In this document: one piece after another, positions 49,731 through 57,332 of the stretch
How the letters are laid out: each line of letters begins with the position of its first letter
Numbering within the stretch: position 1 is the stretch's first letter
Assembly (NCBI GenBank): GCA_965279095.1
Contig: CBDIHH010000005.1
Location: forward strand, 248,001-312,000
Length of the DNA: 64,000 nt
Source of the DNA: CBDIHH01 sp965279095
Lineage (GTDB): Bacteria; Pseudomonadota; Alphaproteobacteria; Caulobacterales; Caulobacteraceae
Reading direction: 5' to 3'
Position numbers and translations under genes: made by a program
The notes under the pieces: generated by a model
What the model saw: only the letters and a program-made list of their open reading frames with translations
Told to the model about the DNA's origin: nothing
Database searches by the model: none

Positions 49731-51929
49731 ATGACCCAGCCTGACATCCACCGCCGCTCCTGCCACCTGTGCGAGGCCATGTGCGGCCTCTGCGTCGAGG
49801 TGGACGGCGATCGCATCACCCGCATCCGCCCCAATCCGGACGACGTCTGGAGCCGGGGCTATGTCTGTCCCAAGGGCGTCACCCTCGCGAAGCTACACGA
49901 CGATCCCGACCGCCTGACCGCCCCCATGGTCCGAGACGGCGATGTCTGGCGGCAGGCCAGCTGGGACGAGGCCTTCGCCCGGTGCGAGACCCTCATCCAC
50001 GGCATCCTTGCCCGCCACGGCCGCGGCGCCCTGGCCCTGCGCACCGGCAATGCGGTGGGGCGCAGCTCGACCCTGAGCCGCTATGTGGCGGCCTTCTCGA
50101 TGCTGGCCAAGATCCCCCGCTACACCTCCTCGACGGTGGACCAGCAGCCCAAGAACGTCACCTGCCAGCTGATGTACGGCGACGCCTGGAAGATGGCCGT
50201 CCCCGACATCGCCCGCACCGACTATTTCCTGGTGATGGGGGCCAATCCGGCGGAGTCCCAGGGCAGCATCCTGGCCTTCCCCGGGGTGCTGGCCGAGATC
50301 GACCGGATTCGTGAGCGCGGCGGGCGCACGGTGGTGATCGACCCGGCGCGGACCCGCACCGCCCAGCGCGCCGACGAGTGGGTCCCGATCCAGCCGGGGA
50401 CCGACGCCCTGTTCCTGCTGGCCATGGCCCAGGTGCTGTTCGCCGATGGCCTGGTCGACCTCGGCCGGCTGGACGGCCTGGTCAACGGCGTGGAGGCGGT
50501 GGAGGCCGCCTGCCGCGACTTCACGCCCGAGGCGGTGGCGCAGACCTGCGGCGTGCCCGCCGAGATCATCCGCCGCCTGGCCCGCGAGATCGCCGCCGCC
50601 CCCACCGCCGCCGTCTACGGCCGGATCGGCCTGTGCACCCAGGAATTCGGCACCCTTGCGACCTGGATGACCGACGTCATCGCCATCCTGACGGGCAATT
50701 TCGACACCCCCGGCGGCCTGATGTTCGCCAATCCGGTCGCCCCGTTCATGGACGCCTTCCCGGCGCGGCCCTTCTCGGCGGGCGCCTACCACACCCGGGT
50801 GCGCGGGGCGCCCGAGGTGCTGGGGGAGGTGCCGGCCGCCTGCCTGGCGGAAGAGATCGACACGCCGGGGGAGGGGCAGATCAAGGGGCTGATCACGCTG
50901 GGCTGCAATCCCGTGGTCAGCGCCCCGGACTCCGGCCGACTGGACGCGGCCCTGCCTCTGCTCGAGGGCATGATCAGCATCGACCTGTATCGCAACGAGA
51001 CCACCGGCCACGCCGATGTGATCTTCCCCGCGACCCCGGCCTTCGAGCAGCCCTATTCCGACATCTGGTCGTGGATCTTCGCCCTGCGCAGCGGCATCAA
51101 ATACAACGACCCCCTGTTCGCCTCGCCCGAGGGCTGGGTCCCCGAATGGCAGATCCTGCTGCGCCTGGGCGGCCTGTGCGCCGGCATGACCAATGCCGAG
51201 ATCGATGTCGCGGCCCTCGACGACGCCTATCTGACCACCCTGTGCGGCCTCGCCGGCATGGACCCGGCCCCGGTCCTGGCGGCCTCGCCGGATCCCGGCC
51301 CCCGGCGGATCATCGACTGGACCATCCGCACCGGCCCATGGGGCGACCTCTACGGCGCGCGGCCGGGGGGCCTGACCGTCGAGGATGTGCTGGCCGCCCC
51401 CAACGGCCTCGACTTCGGGCCGGCGATCCCGCGCCTGCCGCAACTGCTCAAGACCGCCTCGGGCAAGGTCGAGCTGGCCCCCGACTACATCCTCGCCGAC
51501 CTGCCCCGGCTGCGCGCGCGGCTGGGGCAGGTCGCGCCGCCCCTGGTGCTGATCGGCCGCCGCCATTCGCGCTCGCTCAATTCATGGATGCACAATGTCG
51601 AGGCCCTGGTCAGCGGCAAGGACCGCTGCACCCTGCGCATCCACCCGAAGGACGCGGCGCGCTGCGGCCTGATCGATGGGGCGATGGCGCGGCTCTCCAA
51701 CACGACCGGCGAGGTCACCGTCCCGGTCGAGATCACCGAGGACGTCACCCCCGGTGTGGTCAGCCTCCCCCACGGCTGGGGCCACGACCGCCCGGGCGCC
51801 CAACTCGACGTGGCGCGCCGCCACGCCGGGGTCGGCAGCAACCTGGTCTCGCCGGGGGACCTGCTGGACCCGATATCCGGCAACGCGGTGCTGAACGGGA
51901 TACCGGTGACGGTGGAGGCGGCCGACTGA
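49731..51929 (+). CDS. stand-alone molybdopterin oxidoreductase (Mo/W-bis-MGD, 4Fe-4S)
   Basis: 732 residues from ATG 49731; GTG 49719 is the only alternative. N-terminal 4Fe-4S cluster: CHLCEAMCGLCVEV and GYVCPKG. Cofactor regions: YFLVMGANPAESQGS, VVIDPARTRTAQRAD, LITLGCNPVVSAPDS, and the C-terminal MGD-binding domain GRRHSRSLNSWMHNVEALVS and LSNTTGEVTVPVEI. There is no Tat signal, so it is cytoplasmic. The metal ligand is not obvious: the loop at the expected place reads SSTVDQQPKNVTCQL. No electron-transfer or membrane subunit is adjacent. It belongs to the formate dehydrogenase-like superfamily; the substrate is unknown. Confidence 0.88.
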   Translation: MTQPDIHRRSCHLCEAMCGLCVEVDGDRITRIRPNPDDVWSRGYVCPKGVTLAKLHDDPDRLTAPMVRDGDVWRQASWDEAFARCETLIHGILARHGRGALALRTGNAVGRSSTLSRYVAAFSMLAKIPRYTSSTVDQQPKNVTCQLMYGDAWKMAVPDIARTDYFLVMGANPAESQGSILAFPGVLAEIDRIRERGGRTVVIDPARTRTAQRADEWVPIQPGTDALFLLAMAQVLFADGLVDLGRLDGLVNGVEAVEAACRDFTPEAVAQTCGVPAEIIRRLAREIAAAPTAAVYGRIGLCTQEFGTLATWMTDVIAILTGNFDTPGGLMFANPVAPFMDAFPARPFSAGAYHTRVRGAPEVLGEVPAACLAEEIDTPGEGQIKGLITLGCNPVVSAPDSGRLDAALPLLEGMISIDLYRNETTGHADVIFPATPAFEQPYSDIWSWIFALRSGIKYNDPLFASPEGWVPEWQILLRLGGLCAGMTNAEIDVAALDDAYLTTLCGLAGMDPAPVLAASPDPGPRRIIDWTIRTGPWGDLYGARPGGLTVEDVLAAPNGLDFGPAIPRLPQLLKTASGKVELAPDYILADLPRLRARLGQVAPPLVLIGRRHSRSLNSWMHNVEALVSGKDRCTLRIHPKDAARCGLIDGAMARLSNTTGEVTVPVEITEDVTPGVVSLPHGWGHDRPGAQLDVARRHAGVGSNLVSPGDLLDPISGNAVLNGIPVTVEAAD

Positions 51930-52079
51930 CCGTCAGCCGCATTATCTGGCTAGAGCCCGATTAGGCCGTGGCCGGAAGAGGGTCGGCGCCTTCGCTTAGA
52001 ACGGCGAGGACTTCACTGTGACAGGAGAGCCGTCCGCGACTTCATCCGACATTAAGCGGTCGGGCCCACCAAGGGGGCG

Positions 52080-52871
52080 ATGTCCCTCGCCGTCTCAGCC
52101 TTGACGATCAACTTGCCGACTAGCAGCCTTTCGGCGCGCGAGCAGAAGATGCTGGATCGTGACCAGCAGAAGTTGCGCGACGCCCGATCCGCAGTCGAGA
52201 TGCTGAAGGCGCGTGGGGCTAACCAGCCTCGGGAAGCTGCCGAGCAGCGCAAGGCTCAGGCAAGACAGAAAGTCGACCGGCTGAAGGCCCTGCTCAAAAT
52301 GATGCAGATGGGCGCGGCCTCCAATCCCAAGGCCTTGGCCGAGATCGCCAGAGAGTTGAAGGCGGCGATCCAGGCCTATGGCGGGACCGGCGGATCGACC
52401 GCCGGGATGGACGCCGGCGCCACAACGGACACGACCTTGAGCAACCCGTCCGTCACGGCAGACGGCGCGGCTTCGGCGGCGGTTCCGCTTGGCACGGAAG
52501 CCGTGGATGAAACGCCTTCGCCGACGACGGATGACGGTTCACACGCCGATACTGGAGCAAATCCTTCGAAGGACGGGGACGCCGCGGCGTCCGACCCCTA
52601 TCGGCGCGTGGCCGAGGGGGCGCTGGCCCGAGGGGCGGAGGCTGCCAGAAGCGCCGCCGACCAGGACGCGGACCGCGAATTCCTGTCGGGCGTGCGGGAG
52701 TTGGCGGCGATCCTCAAGAGCTTGGCCCGGCGCGCGGCCCAGGAGGCGAAGGCCGACCCGTCCCTCAGCGCAGACGCCAATGAGGCGGTGAAGGCCTCGG
52801 ACGCCGTCGACCAGGCCATTGCCGCGACCGCCAGCGACCTCGGGGCCACCGGCGTTTCGATCCTGGCCTGA
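52080..52871 (+). CDS. coiled-coil protein of unknown function
   Basis: 263 residues, ATG preceded by AAGGGGGCG. No signal peptide. Residues about 18-98 are a charged helix (SAREQKMLDRDQQKLRDARS, QRKAQARQKVDRLKALLKMM) likely to form a coiled coil. Then about 70 residues of Gly/Thr/Ser/Asp low complexity, then a second Ala-rich helical part (GALARGAEAARSAADQDADR, GVRELAAILKSLARRAAQEA). It resembles flagellar or filamentous-structure accessory proteins only in composition. Base use is a little lower in GC than neighbours. I do not recognise it. Confidence 0.7.
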   Translation: MSLAVSALTINLPTSSLSAREQKMLDRDQQKLRDARSAVEMLKARGANQPREAAEQRKAQARQKVDRLKALLKMMQMGAASNPKALAEIARELKAAIQAYGGTGGSTAGMDAGATTDTTLSNPSVTADGAASAAVPLGTEAVDETPSPTTDDGSHADTGANPSKDGDAAASDPYRRVAEGALARGAEAARSAADQDADREFLSGVRELAAILKSLARRAAQEAKADPSLSADANEAVKASDAVDQAIAATASDLGATGVSILA

Positions 52872-52938
52872 CGGTCAGCCCTTGGCCCAGACGCCGAACG
52901 GGTCGCTCTAGGCTAGGCCCATGACCCTGTGACCCAAG

Positions 52939-52962
52939 GACCGCTAAGGGTCGAAAGCGGTC
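52939..52962. repeat. inverted repeat GACCGCT-N10-AGCGGTC
   Basis: Seven-base perfect arms around AAGGGTCGAA, 68 bases after the coiled-coil gene. A similar GGACCGCT...AAGCGG text recurs in many proteobacterial intergenic regions in my memory, so it is probably a dispersed element. There is no T run. The 221-base gap (52872-53092) holds no other feature I can support. Confidence 0.5.
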
Positions 52963-53092
52963 AGAAGGGCGTGGATCCTTGACGTCGGCAGCGGTGCCGT
53001 AGCAGCAGCGATCTGCCGCTTGACGCCGACAATGCCTCTCGGCCATTGGCCAAAGGCGCGGGCATAAATGGCCGCACAGCGAAGGACGTTTC

Positions 53093-53944
53093 ATGATCGA
53101 AATCCAGCCGCTCGTCGACGAGGACTGTTTCGAGGTCGCGCTGTCGATGATCTTCCCGACGGCGCAGCCCGAGCGGCTGGCGGCGGAGGCGGCGTGGCTT
53201 TGTCCGGATCATATGGACGCGGGGATAACCCGGGTGCGGCTGGGGATGAAGTCGTGGCTGATCCGGATGGGCGGGTTCAACATCCTCGTCGACACCTGCA
53301 TCGGCCAGCACAAGGAGCGGCCGGGGCATCCAGCCTGGCATCGCCGGACCAGCGATCGTTTCCTCCGTGATCTGGCCGAGGCCGGGCTGGCGCCGGACGA
53401 CATCGATGTCGTCATGTGCACCCATCTGCATGCCGACCATGTGGGCTGGAACACCCGGCTGCAGGACGGCCGGTGGGTTCCGACCTTTCCCCGGGCCCGC
53501 TACGCCATGTCCCGCCGCGAGCTCGACCACTGGGTGCGCATCGCCGCCGAGGCCCCGGGGCCGGCCAATCACGGGTCGCTGGCCGACAGCGTCCTGCCGG
53601 TGGTGGAACGGGACATGGCGCTGTTCATCGGCGCAGGGGATGAGTTGGCGCCCGGCGCCGTCGTGGTCTCCCTGCCGGGCCATACGGTGGACCATTTCGG
53701 CCTGCAGCTGACGCGCAGCGGCGGCGACGCCCTGTTCTGCGGCGACGCCATCCATTCGCCGCTCCAGCTTCGTTTCCCGGGCTGGGGCAGCGCCTTCTGC
53801 GGCGATCCCGCCGCCGCGACCTGGACCCGCATCGCCATGCTGGAGCGGGCGGCGGACGAGGGGCTGGAGCTCTACCCCGCCCATTTCCGCGGCCCCGGCA
53901 GCTTCCGCATCCGCCGCGCCGACGGCGCCTTCCGGCCGGTGTGA
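53093..53944 (+). CDS. metallo-beta-lactamase fold hydrolase
   Basis: 283 residues, cytoplasmic, AAGGA before the ATG. Metal site: CTHLHADHVGWN with His111, His113, Asp115 and His116, then His in LPGHTVDHFGL, Asp in ALFCGDAIHSPL and His in YPAHFRGPGS. Opening strands: FNILVDTCIGQHK. This is the subfamily with lactonase- and MBL-type hydrolases such as AHL lactonases and methyl-parathion-hydrolase-like enzymes. The exact substrate cannot be told; quorum-signal lactones are one possibility. It stands alone and is followed by a compound inverted repeat. Confidence 0.9.
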   Translation: MIEIQPLVDEDCFEVALSMIFPTAQPERLAAEAAWLCPDHMDAGITRVRLGMKSWLIRMGGFNILVDTCIGQHKERPGHPAWHRRTSDRFLRDLAEAGLAPDDIDVVMCTHLHADHVGWNTRLQDGRWVPTFPRARYAMSRRELDHWVRIAAEAPGPANHGSLADSVLPVVERDMALFIGAGDELAPGAVVVSLPGHTVDHFGLQLTRSGGDALFCGDAIHSPLQLRFPGWGSAFCGDPAAATWTRIAMLERAADEGLELYPAHFRGPGSFRIRRADGAFRPV

Positions 53945-53969
53945 GGCGCGCGCGAACGCGGCGTCGGAC

Positions 53970-54115
53970 ATTTCCCCCACCCCGATCTTCCCGGCGAATG
54001 CCGGGACCCAGATCCTAAAGCGCAGACGTTGAGCCATATGATCTGGGCCCCGGCGGCCTGTCCTGAGCGACGCCGCAGGCGGCGTCGAAGGGCGCCGGGG
54101 TGATCGGGAATTTTT
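53970..54115. repeat. compound inverted repeat with nested TGTCCTGAGCG element and T run
   Basis: Outer element: left arm with GATCTTCCCGGCGAATGCC and ACCCAGATC (to 54014), right arm from GATCTGGGCCCCGGCG (54040) to GATCGGGA. The right arm is interrupted at GGCG/CGCC by a 34-base element at 54059-54092 (TGTCCTGAGC start, CGAAGGG end), which has its own hairpin GACGCCGC-AG-GCGGCGTC. Five T follow at 54111-54115, so it could also end transcription of the hydrolase gene. Same family as 37754 and 56684. Confidence 0.75.
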
Positions 54116-54147
54116 ATGGGTTTGGGTCCAACTAAGGAAAAACGTCC

Positions 54148-55302
54148 CTAGGCATCCACGGCCAGACGCCCCGCCATCGCGGGTTCGCGGAGGTTCTGGA
54201 ACTTGGGCATCACCTCGCGGGCGAACAGCTCCATCGACCGGTGGACGAACTCGCGCGGCGGGCCGCCGGCGTCGGTGATCCCGAGGATGTAGTTGATGGA
54301 CGGCGCCTTCTCGAGGAAGGCGGCGAGCTTCTCGGCGATGGTCTTGGGGCTGCCGATGAGGTTGGTCTCGAAGGCCCGCTTGTTCATGGCCTTGATGTCG
54401 TCCAGCCCGGCGTTGGGGTTGGTAAGTGCGCCCAGGGCCGAGCCGCCGTGCCGTTGACGCTCATAGTGGGCTTCCACGTGGGCGGTGAAGTTCAGCATAT
54501 ATTCCTCGGCCGTCTCCTGCGCCTCCGCGTCGGTCTCGGCGCAGAACTGGAACAGGGACGTGGGATACAGCATGGCCGCGGGATCACGGCCCGCCTGGCG
54601 CGCGGCCTGGTCGAAGACCGCCTGACGCGCGTTGTAGGCGTCGATGCTGGCGGGTCCCCAGGCGCCGGTGGTCGAGCAGTGCGACAGCCCCTGGGCCGCC
54701 GCCTCCGCGAAATTCTGCGCGTTCTGGGTCGAGGTGTAGAGGGGCGGGTGGGGGCGCTGGATCGGCGTCGGCATCACCTCCAGCTCGGGAAAGGCGAAGT
54801 GCTCGCCCTGGAACGAGAACCGTTCGCCCGACCAGGCCTTGATCATGATCGCCAGCGCCTCGCGATAGCGATCCTGGCTGCTGTTGTCGTCCAGAGGCAG
54901 GCCGAAGGCGGCGGAATGGCGCACCCCGCCGCCGCGGCCTAGGCCCAGCTCCAGCCGGCCCTCGCTGAGCACGTCGAGCATGGCGATGCGCTCGGCCAGC
55001 CGGACGGGATTGTCGTAATTGACCAGCAGCACCCCGGTGCCGAGCCGCAGGCGCGAGGTGCGGGCCGCGCCGAAGGTGAGCAGCACCAGGGGGTCGGGGG
55101 CCAGGTCATAGGCCTTGAACCGCGCCCCCTCCCAGCCCCAGGGCAGGTAGGCGGGGTCGTTGGCGAAATGGTGTTCGGTGGTCCAGCACGACCAGTAACC
55201 GCACTGCTCGGCGAAGACCATCCGGTCGATCATCTCCTTGTAGACGGCGCTTTGAGTATCGTCGCCCTTCCAATGGGGCGTCAGGATGATGCCGAACTTC
55301 AC
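54148..55302 (-). CDS. LLM-class flavin-dependent monooxygenase
   Basis: 384 residues from a GTG at 55302 (MKFGIILTPHWKGDD). Luciferase-like TIM barrel: YWSCWTTEHHFANDPAYLPW with the conserved His pair, LRLGTGVLLVNYDNPVRLAE, LDVLSEGRLELGLGRGGGVR, and YREALAIMIKAWSGERFSFQ. These are the marks of bacterial luciferase-like monooxygenases using reduced FMN or F420; FMN is likelier in this type of organism. A perfect palindrome GAGGTACCTC lies at 55305-55314, just outside the start, and may be an operator. No flavin reductase is adjacent. Substrate unknown. Confidence 0.9.
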   Translation of the reverse strand: MKFGIILTPHWKGDDTQSAVYKEMIDRMVFAEQCGYWSCWTTEHHFANDPAYLPWGWEGARFKAYDLAPDPLVLLTFGAARTSRLRLGTGVLLVNYDNPVRLAERIAMLDVLSEGRLELGLGRGGGVRHSAAFGLPLDDNSSQDRYREALAIMIKAWSGERFSFQGEHFAFPELEVMPTPIQRPHPPLYTSTQNAQNFAEAAAQGLSHCSTTGAWGPASIDAYNARQAVFDQAARQAGRDPAAMLYPTSLFQFCAETDAEAQETAEEYMLNFTAHVEAHYERQRHGGSALGALTNPNAGLDDIKAMNKRAFETNLIGSPKTIAEKLAAFLEKAPSINYILGITDAGGPPREFVHRSMELFAREVMPKFQNLREPAMAGRLAVDA

Positions 55303-55433
55303 GCGAGGTACCTCTTCATCAGTCGTGGACGGTCGCCGCTCCGCTGGGAGAGGCGATGGCGCGACTATGACGCAAGGATCGGCCGGCGGAACCTGTCAGC
55401 CGGGGACGCTACACATATGTGCAGACGAAATGC

Positions 55434-56081
55434 CTAGCCCAGGTAGGTCCGCACCCGCGCGAACACCGCGTCGAACATGGCCGGGGTCAGCCGCCCGGTG
55501 TTCGTGTTCAGGCGCGAGCAGTGGTAGCTGTTGAACAGCCGGTAGGGGCCCACGTCCCCCTCCACCCCGTGGCCGGGCGGCACGGCGGTGGGCTTGAGGC
55601 CCAGGGTCCTCAGCACGCTCTTTCGCGAGACATCCCCCAGGGTCAGGATGGCCTTCAGCCGGGGCAGGGCGGCCAGGCGCGCCTGCAGGAACGGACGGCA
55701 GTTGGCCTCTTCCGCCGGTAGCGGCCGGTTGCCGGGGGGGGCGCAGCGCACGGCGTTGGTGATCATGCAGTCCACCAGCTGCAGCCCGTCGTCGGGCCGC
55801 GCCTGATAGGTCCCCCGGGCGAAGCCCATCCGCGTCAGGGTCTCGTAGAGAATCACCCCGGCCCCATCGCCGGTGAACGGCCGCCCGGTGCGGTTGGCCC
55901 CGCCGCGCCCCGGGGCCAGGCCGACGATCAGCAGCCGGGCGTCGGGATCGCCGAACGACGGGGCCGGGCCGTTGAACCAGGCCGGCTCCGCGCGCCGGTT
56001 GTCCGCGCGATAGGCGACCAGCCGCGGACAGATCGGACAGTCGCGCGGGGGCTCGGGCGGGACAGGATCAGCGCGCGTCAT
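55434..56081 (-). CDS. uracil-DNA glycosylase, family 5 (UDGb)
   Basis: 215 residues. Iron-sulfur Cys: CPIC near residue 15, then VDCMITNAVRCAPPGNRP and the next Cys in AEEANCRPFL. Motif A is VGLAPGRGGANRTGRPFTGD, lacking the Asp/Asn of family 1 but typical of family 5. Motif B is NSYHCSRLNTNTGRLT, usually HPSR, so Pro is replaced by Cys. Removes uracil and related deaminated bases from DNA. Divergent from folK with about 10-26 bases between starts, so their promoters must overlap the genes. Confidence 0.9.
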   Translation of the reverse strand: MTRADPVPPEPPRDCPICPRLVAYRADNRRAEPAWFNGPAPSFGDPDARLLIVGLAPGRGGANRTGRPFTGDGAGVILYETLTRMGFARGTYQARPDDGLQLVDCMITNAVRCAPPGNRPLPAEEANCRPFLQARLAALPRLKAILTLGDVSRKSVLRTLGLKPTAVPPGHGVEGDVGPYRLFNSYHCSRLNTNTGRLTPAMFDAVFARVRTYLG

Positions 56082-56107
56082 CGGCCGGGGTCGTGTATGC
56101 GGTCGTC

Positions 56108-56647
56108 ATGAGCAGGGGACACCTTACCTTCAGCCGGCGCCGACTCGACCGGGCCATCGTCGTCGCGATGGGCGGCAACCTGCCCGGGGCCCATGGATCG
56201 GTGCAAGGCCTGTTGGAGGCCGCGGTCGAAACCATGGACGCCGCGGGCCTGCGCATCTGGGCCCTGTCCCAGTGGTGGCGCTCGCAGGCCTGGCCCGATC
56301 CGGCCGATCCGCCCTTCCTCAACGGCGTGGTCCTGGTGGACAGCCGGCTCGACCCGGCCGGGACCCTGGCGGCCCTTCAGGGCCTGGAGGACGCCTTCGG
56401 CCGCCGGCGGGACGGGGCGGCCAACGCCCCCCGGACCCTGGACCTGGACCTGATCGCCCACGGCCGCGCGGTGATCGACGCTCCAGGCCTGGTCCTGCCC
56501 CATCCGCGGGCCCACGAGCGGGCCTTCGTCATGGGGCCCCTGGCCGAGATCGCCCCGGACTGGACGCATCCGATCCTTGGCGACACGGCCGCCGCGCTGT
56601 ACGCCCGGGCGACGGTGGGGCGCGACGCGAGGCCCGCCGTCGGCTAG
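56108..56647 (+). CDS. folK: 6-hydroxymethyl-7,8-dihydropterin pyrophosphokinase FolK
   Basis: 179 residues from ATG 56108; a GTG at 56093 in frame would add five residues and neither has a strong ribosome site. Transfers pyrophosphate from ATP to the pterin in folate synthesis. Motifs: VVAMGGNLPGAHGS, NGVVLVDSRLDPAGTLAALQ, FGRRRDGAANAPRTLDLDLI with the two metal-binding Asp, and LPHPRAHERAFVMGPLAEIA. The N-terminal 15 residues are basic and not part of the fold. It is followed by a triple nested inverted repeat and rpoZ. Confidence 0.93.
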   Translation: MSRGHLTFSRRRLDRAIVVAMGGNLPGAHGSVQGLLEAAVETMDAAGLRIWALSQWWRSQAWPDPADPPFLNGVVLVDSRLDPAGTLAALQGLEDAFGRRRDGAANAPRTLDLDLIAHGRAVIDAPGLVLPHPRAHERAFVMGPLAEIAPDWTHPILGDTAAALYARATVGRDARPAVG

Positions 56648-56855
56648 AGCGAGTTTGCTTCAGATGGAACCAATCCCATCAAAATTCCCGATCTCCCCGG
56701 CGAACGCCGGGGCCCAGATCATATGGCTCGACGTCAGCGCCTTAGGATCTGGATCCCGGCATGCTTGTCCTGAGCGACGCCGCAGGCGGCGTCGAAGGGC
56801 GCCGGGACGATCGGGTGGGGGTCTGGCGAGTCTGTCTGAAGCAAACACGATCTAG
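56644..56855. repeat. triple nested inverted repeat between folK and rpoZ
   Basis: Outermost arms 56644-56664 and 56835-56855 (CTAGAGCGAGTTTGCTTCAGA and its near complement, three mismatches). Inside, from about 56684 to 56821, is an element of the 53970 family in the opposite orientation (AAAATTCCCGATC on the left, GATCGGGTGGGGG on the right). Inside that, at 56766-56799, is the same 34-base TGTCCTGAGC...CGAAGGG element, again at the GGC/CGCC centre of an arm. The left arm begins at the folK stop codon. Confidence 0.75.
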
Positions 56856-56937
56856 GCTTGCCCGGCCGTCTGTCTGCCGCATTGCATCATGGCGCCAACC
56901 CCTCTATCTTGTCGGGTTCATTCTCCCTGAGGTTTGC

Positions 56938-57297
56938 ATGGCTCGCGTCACCGTCGAAGACTGCGTCGAAAAGGTCCCCAATCGCTTCAGCCTCGTGCTG
57001 CTGGCGGCCCATCGCGCCCGCGCCATCTCGGCCGGCGCCCAGATCCTGGTCGATCGCGACAACGACAAGAACCCCGTCGTCTCCCTGCGCGAGATCGCTG
57101 ACGACGTGGTCGACGCCGAGAGCTTGCGCGAGACCCTGATCGGCAGCCTGCAGCGGGTGGACGAGCATTCCGAGGCCGAGGAAGAGGCCGAGACCCTCGC
57201 CCTACTGGCCGATCCCCAGCACATGCACATGTCCGAGCAGGAGCTCGTGCGGGCGCTGCAGAGCGACCGCGACGGCGGGCAGGAGGAGCGCTACTGA
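56938..57297 (+). CDS. rpoZ: RNA polymerase omega subunit RpoZ
   Basis: 119 residues from ATG 56938. ARVTVEDCVEKVPNRFSLVL, then LAAHRARAISAGAQILVDRD and KNPVVSLREIADDVVDAESL are the omega pattern. The C-terminal 45 residues are acidic (EHSEAEEEAETLALLADPQ), longer than in E. coli and usual for alphaproteobacteria. Omega helps assemble the beta-prime subunit and forms part of a ppGpp site in some bacteria, which makes its place directly before spoT meaningful. Gap to spoT about 35 bases. Confidence 0.96.
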   Translation: MARVTVEDCVEKVPNRFSLVLLAAHRARAISAGAQILVDRDNDKNPVVSLREIADDVVDAESLRETLIGSLQRVDEHSEAEEEAETLALLADPQHMHMSEQELVRALQSDRDGGQEERY

Positions 57298-57332
57298 GCC
57301 CCGAGGGCGCAGAGCCAATCATTTTGGACGCC

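Noticed and set aside
52765..53094. 109-codon open frame on the minus strand over the GACCGCT repeat
   Set aside because: It runs across an intergenic repeat and the end of the coiled-coil gene; such frames recur wherever the repeat occurs and look spurious.
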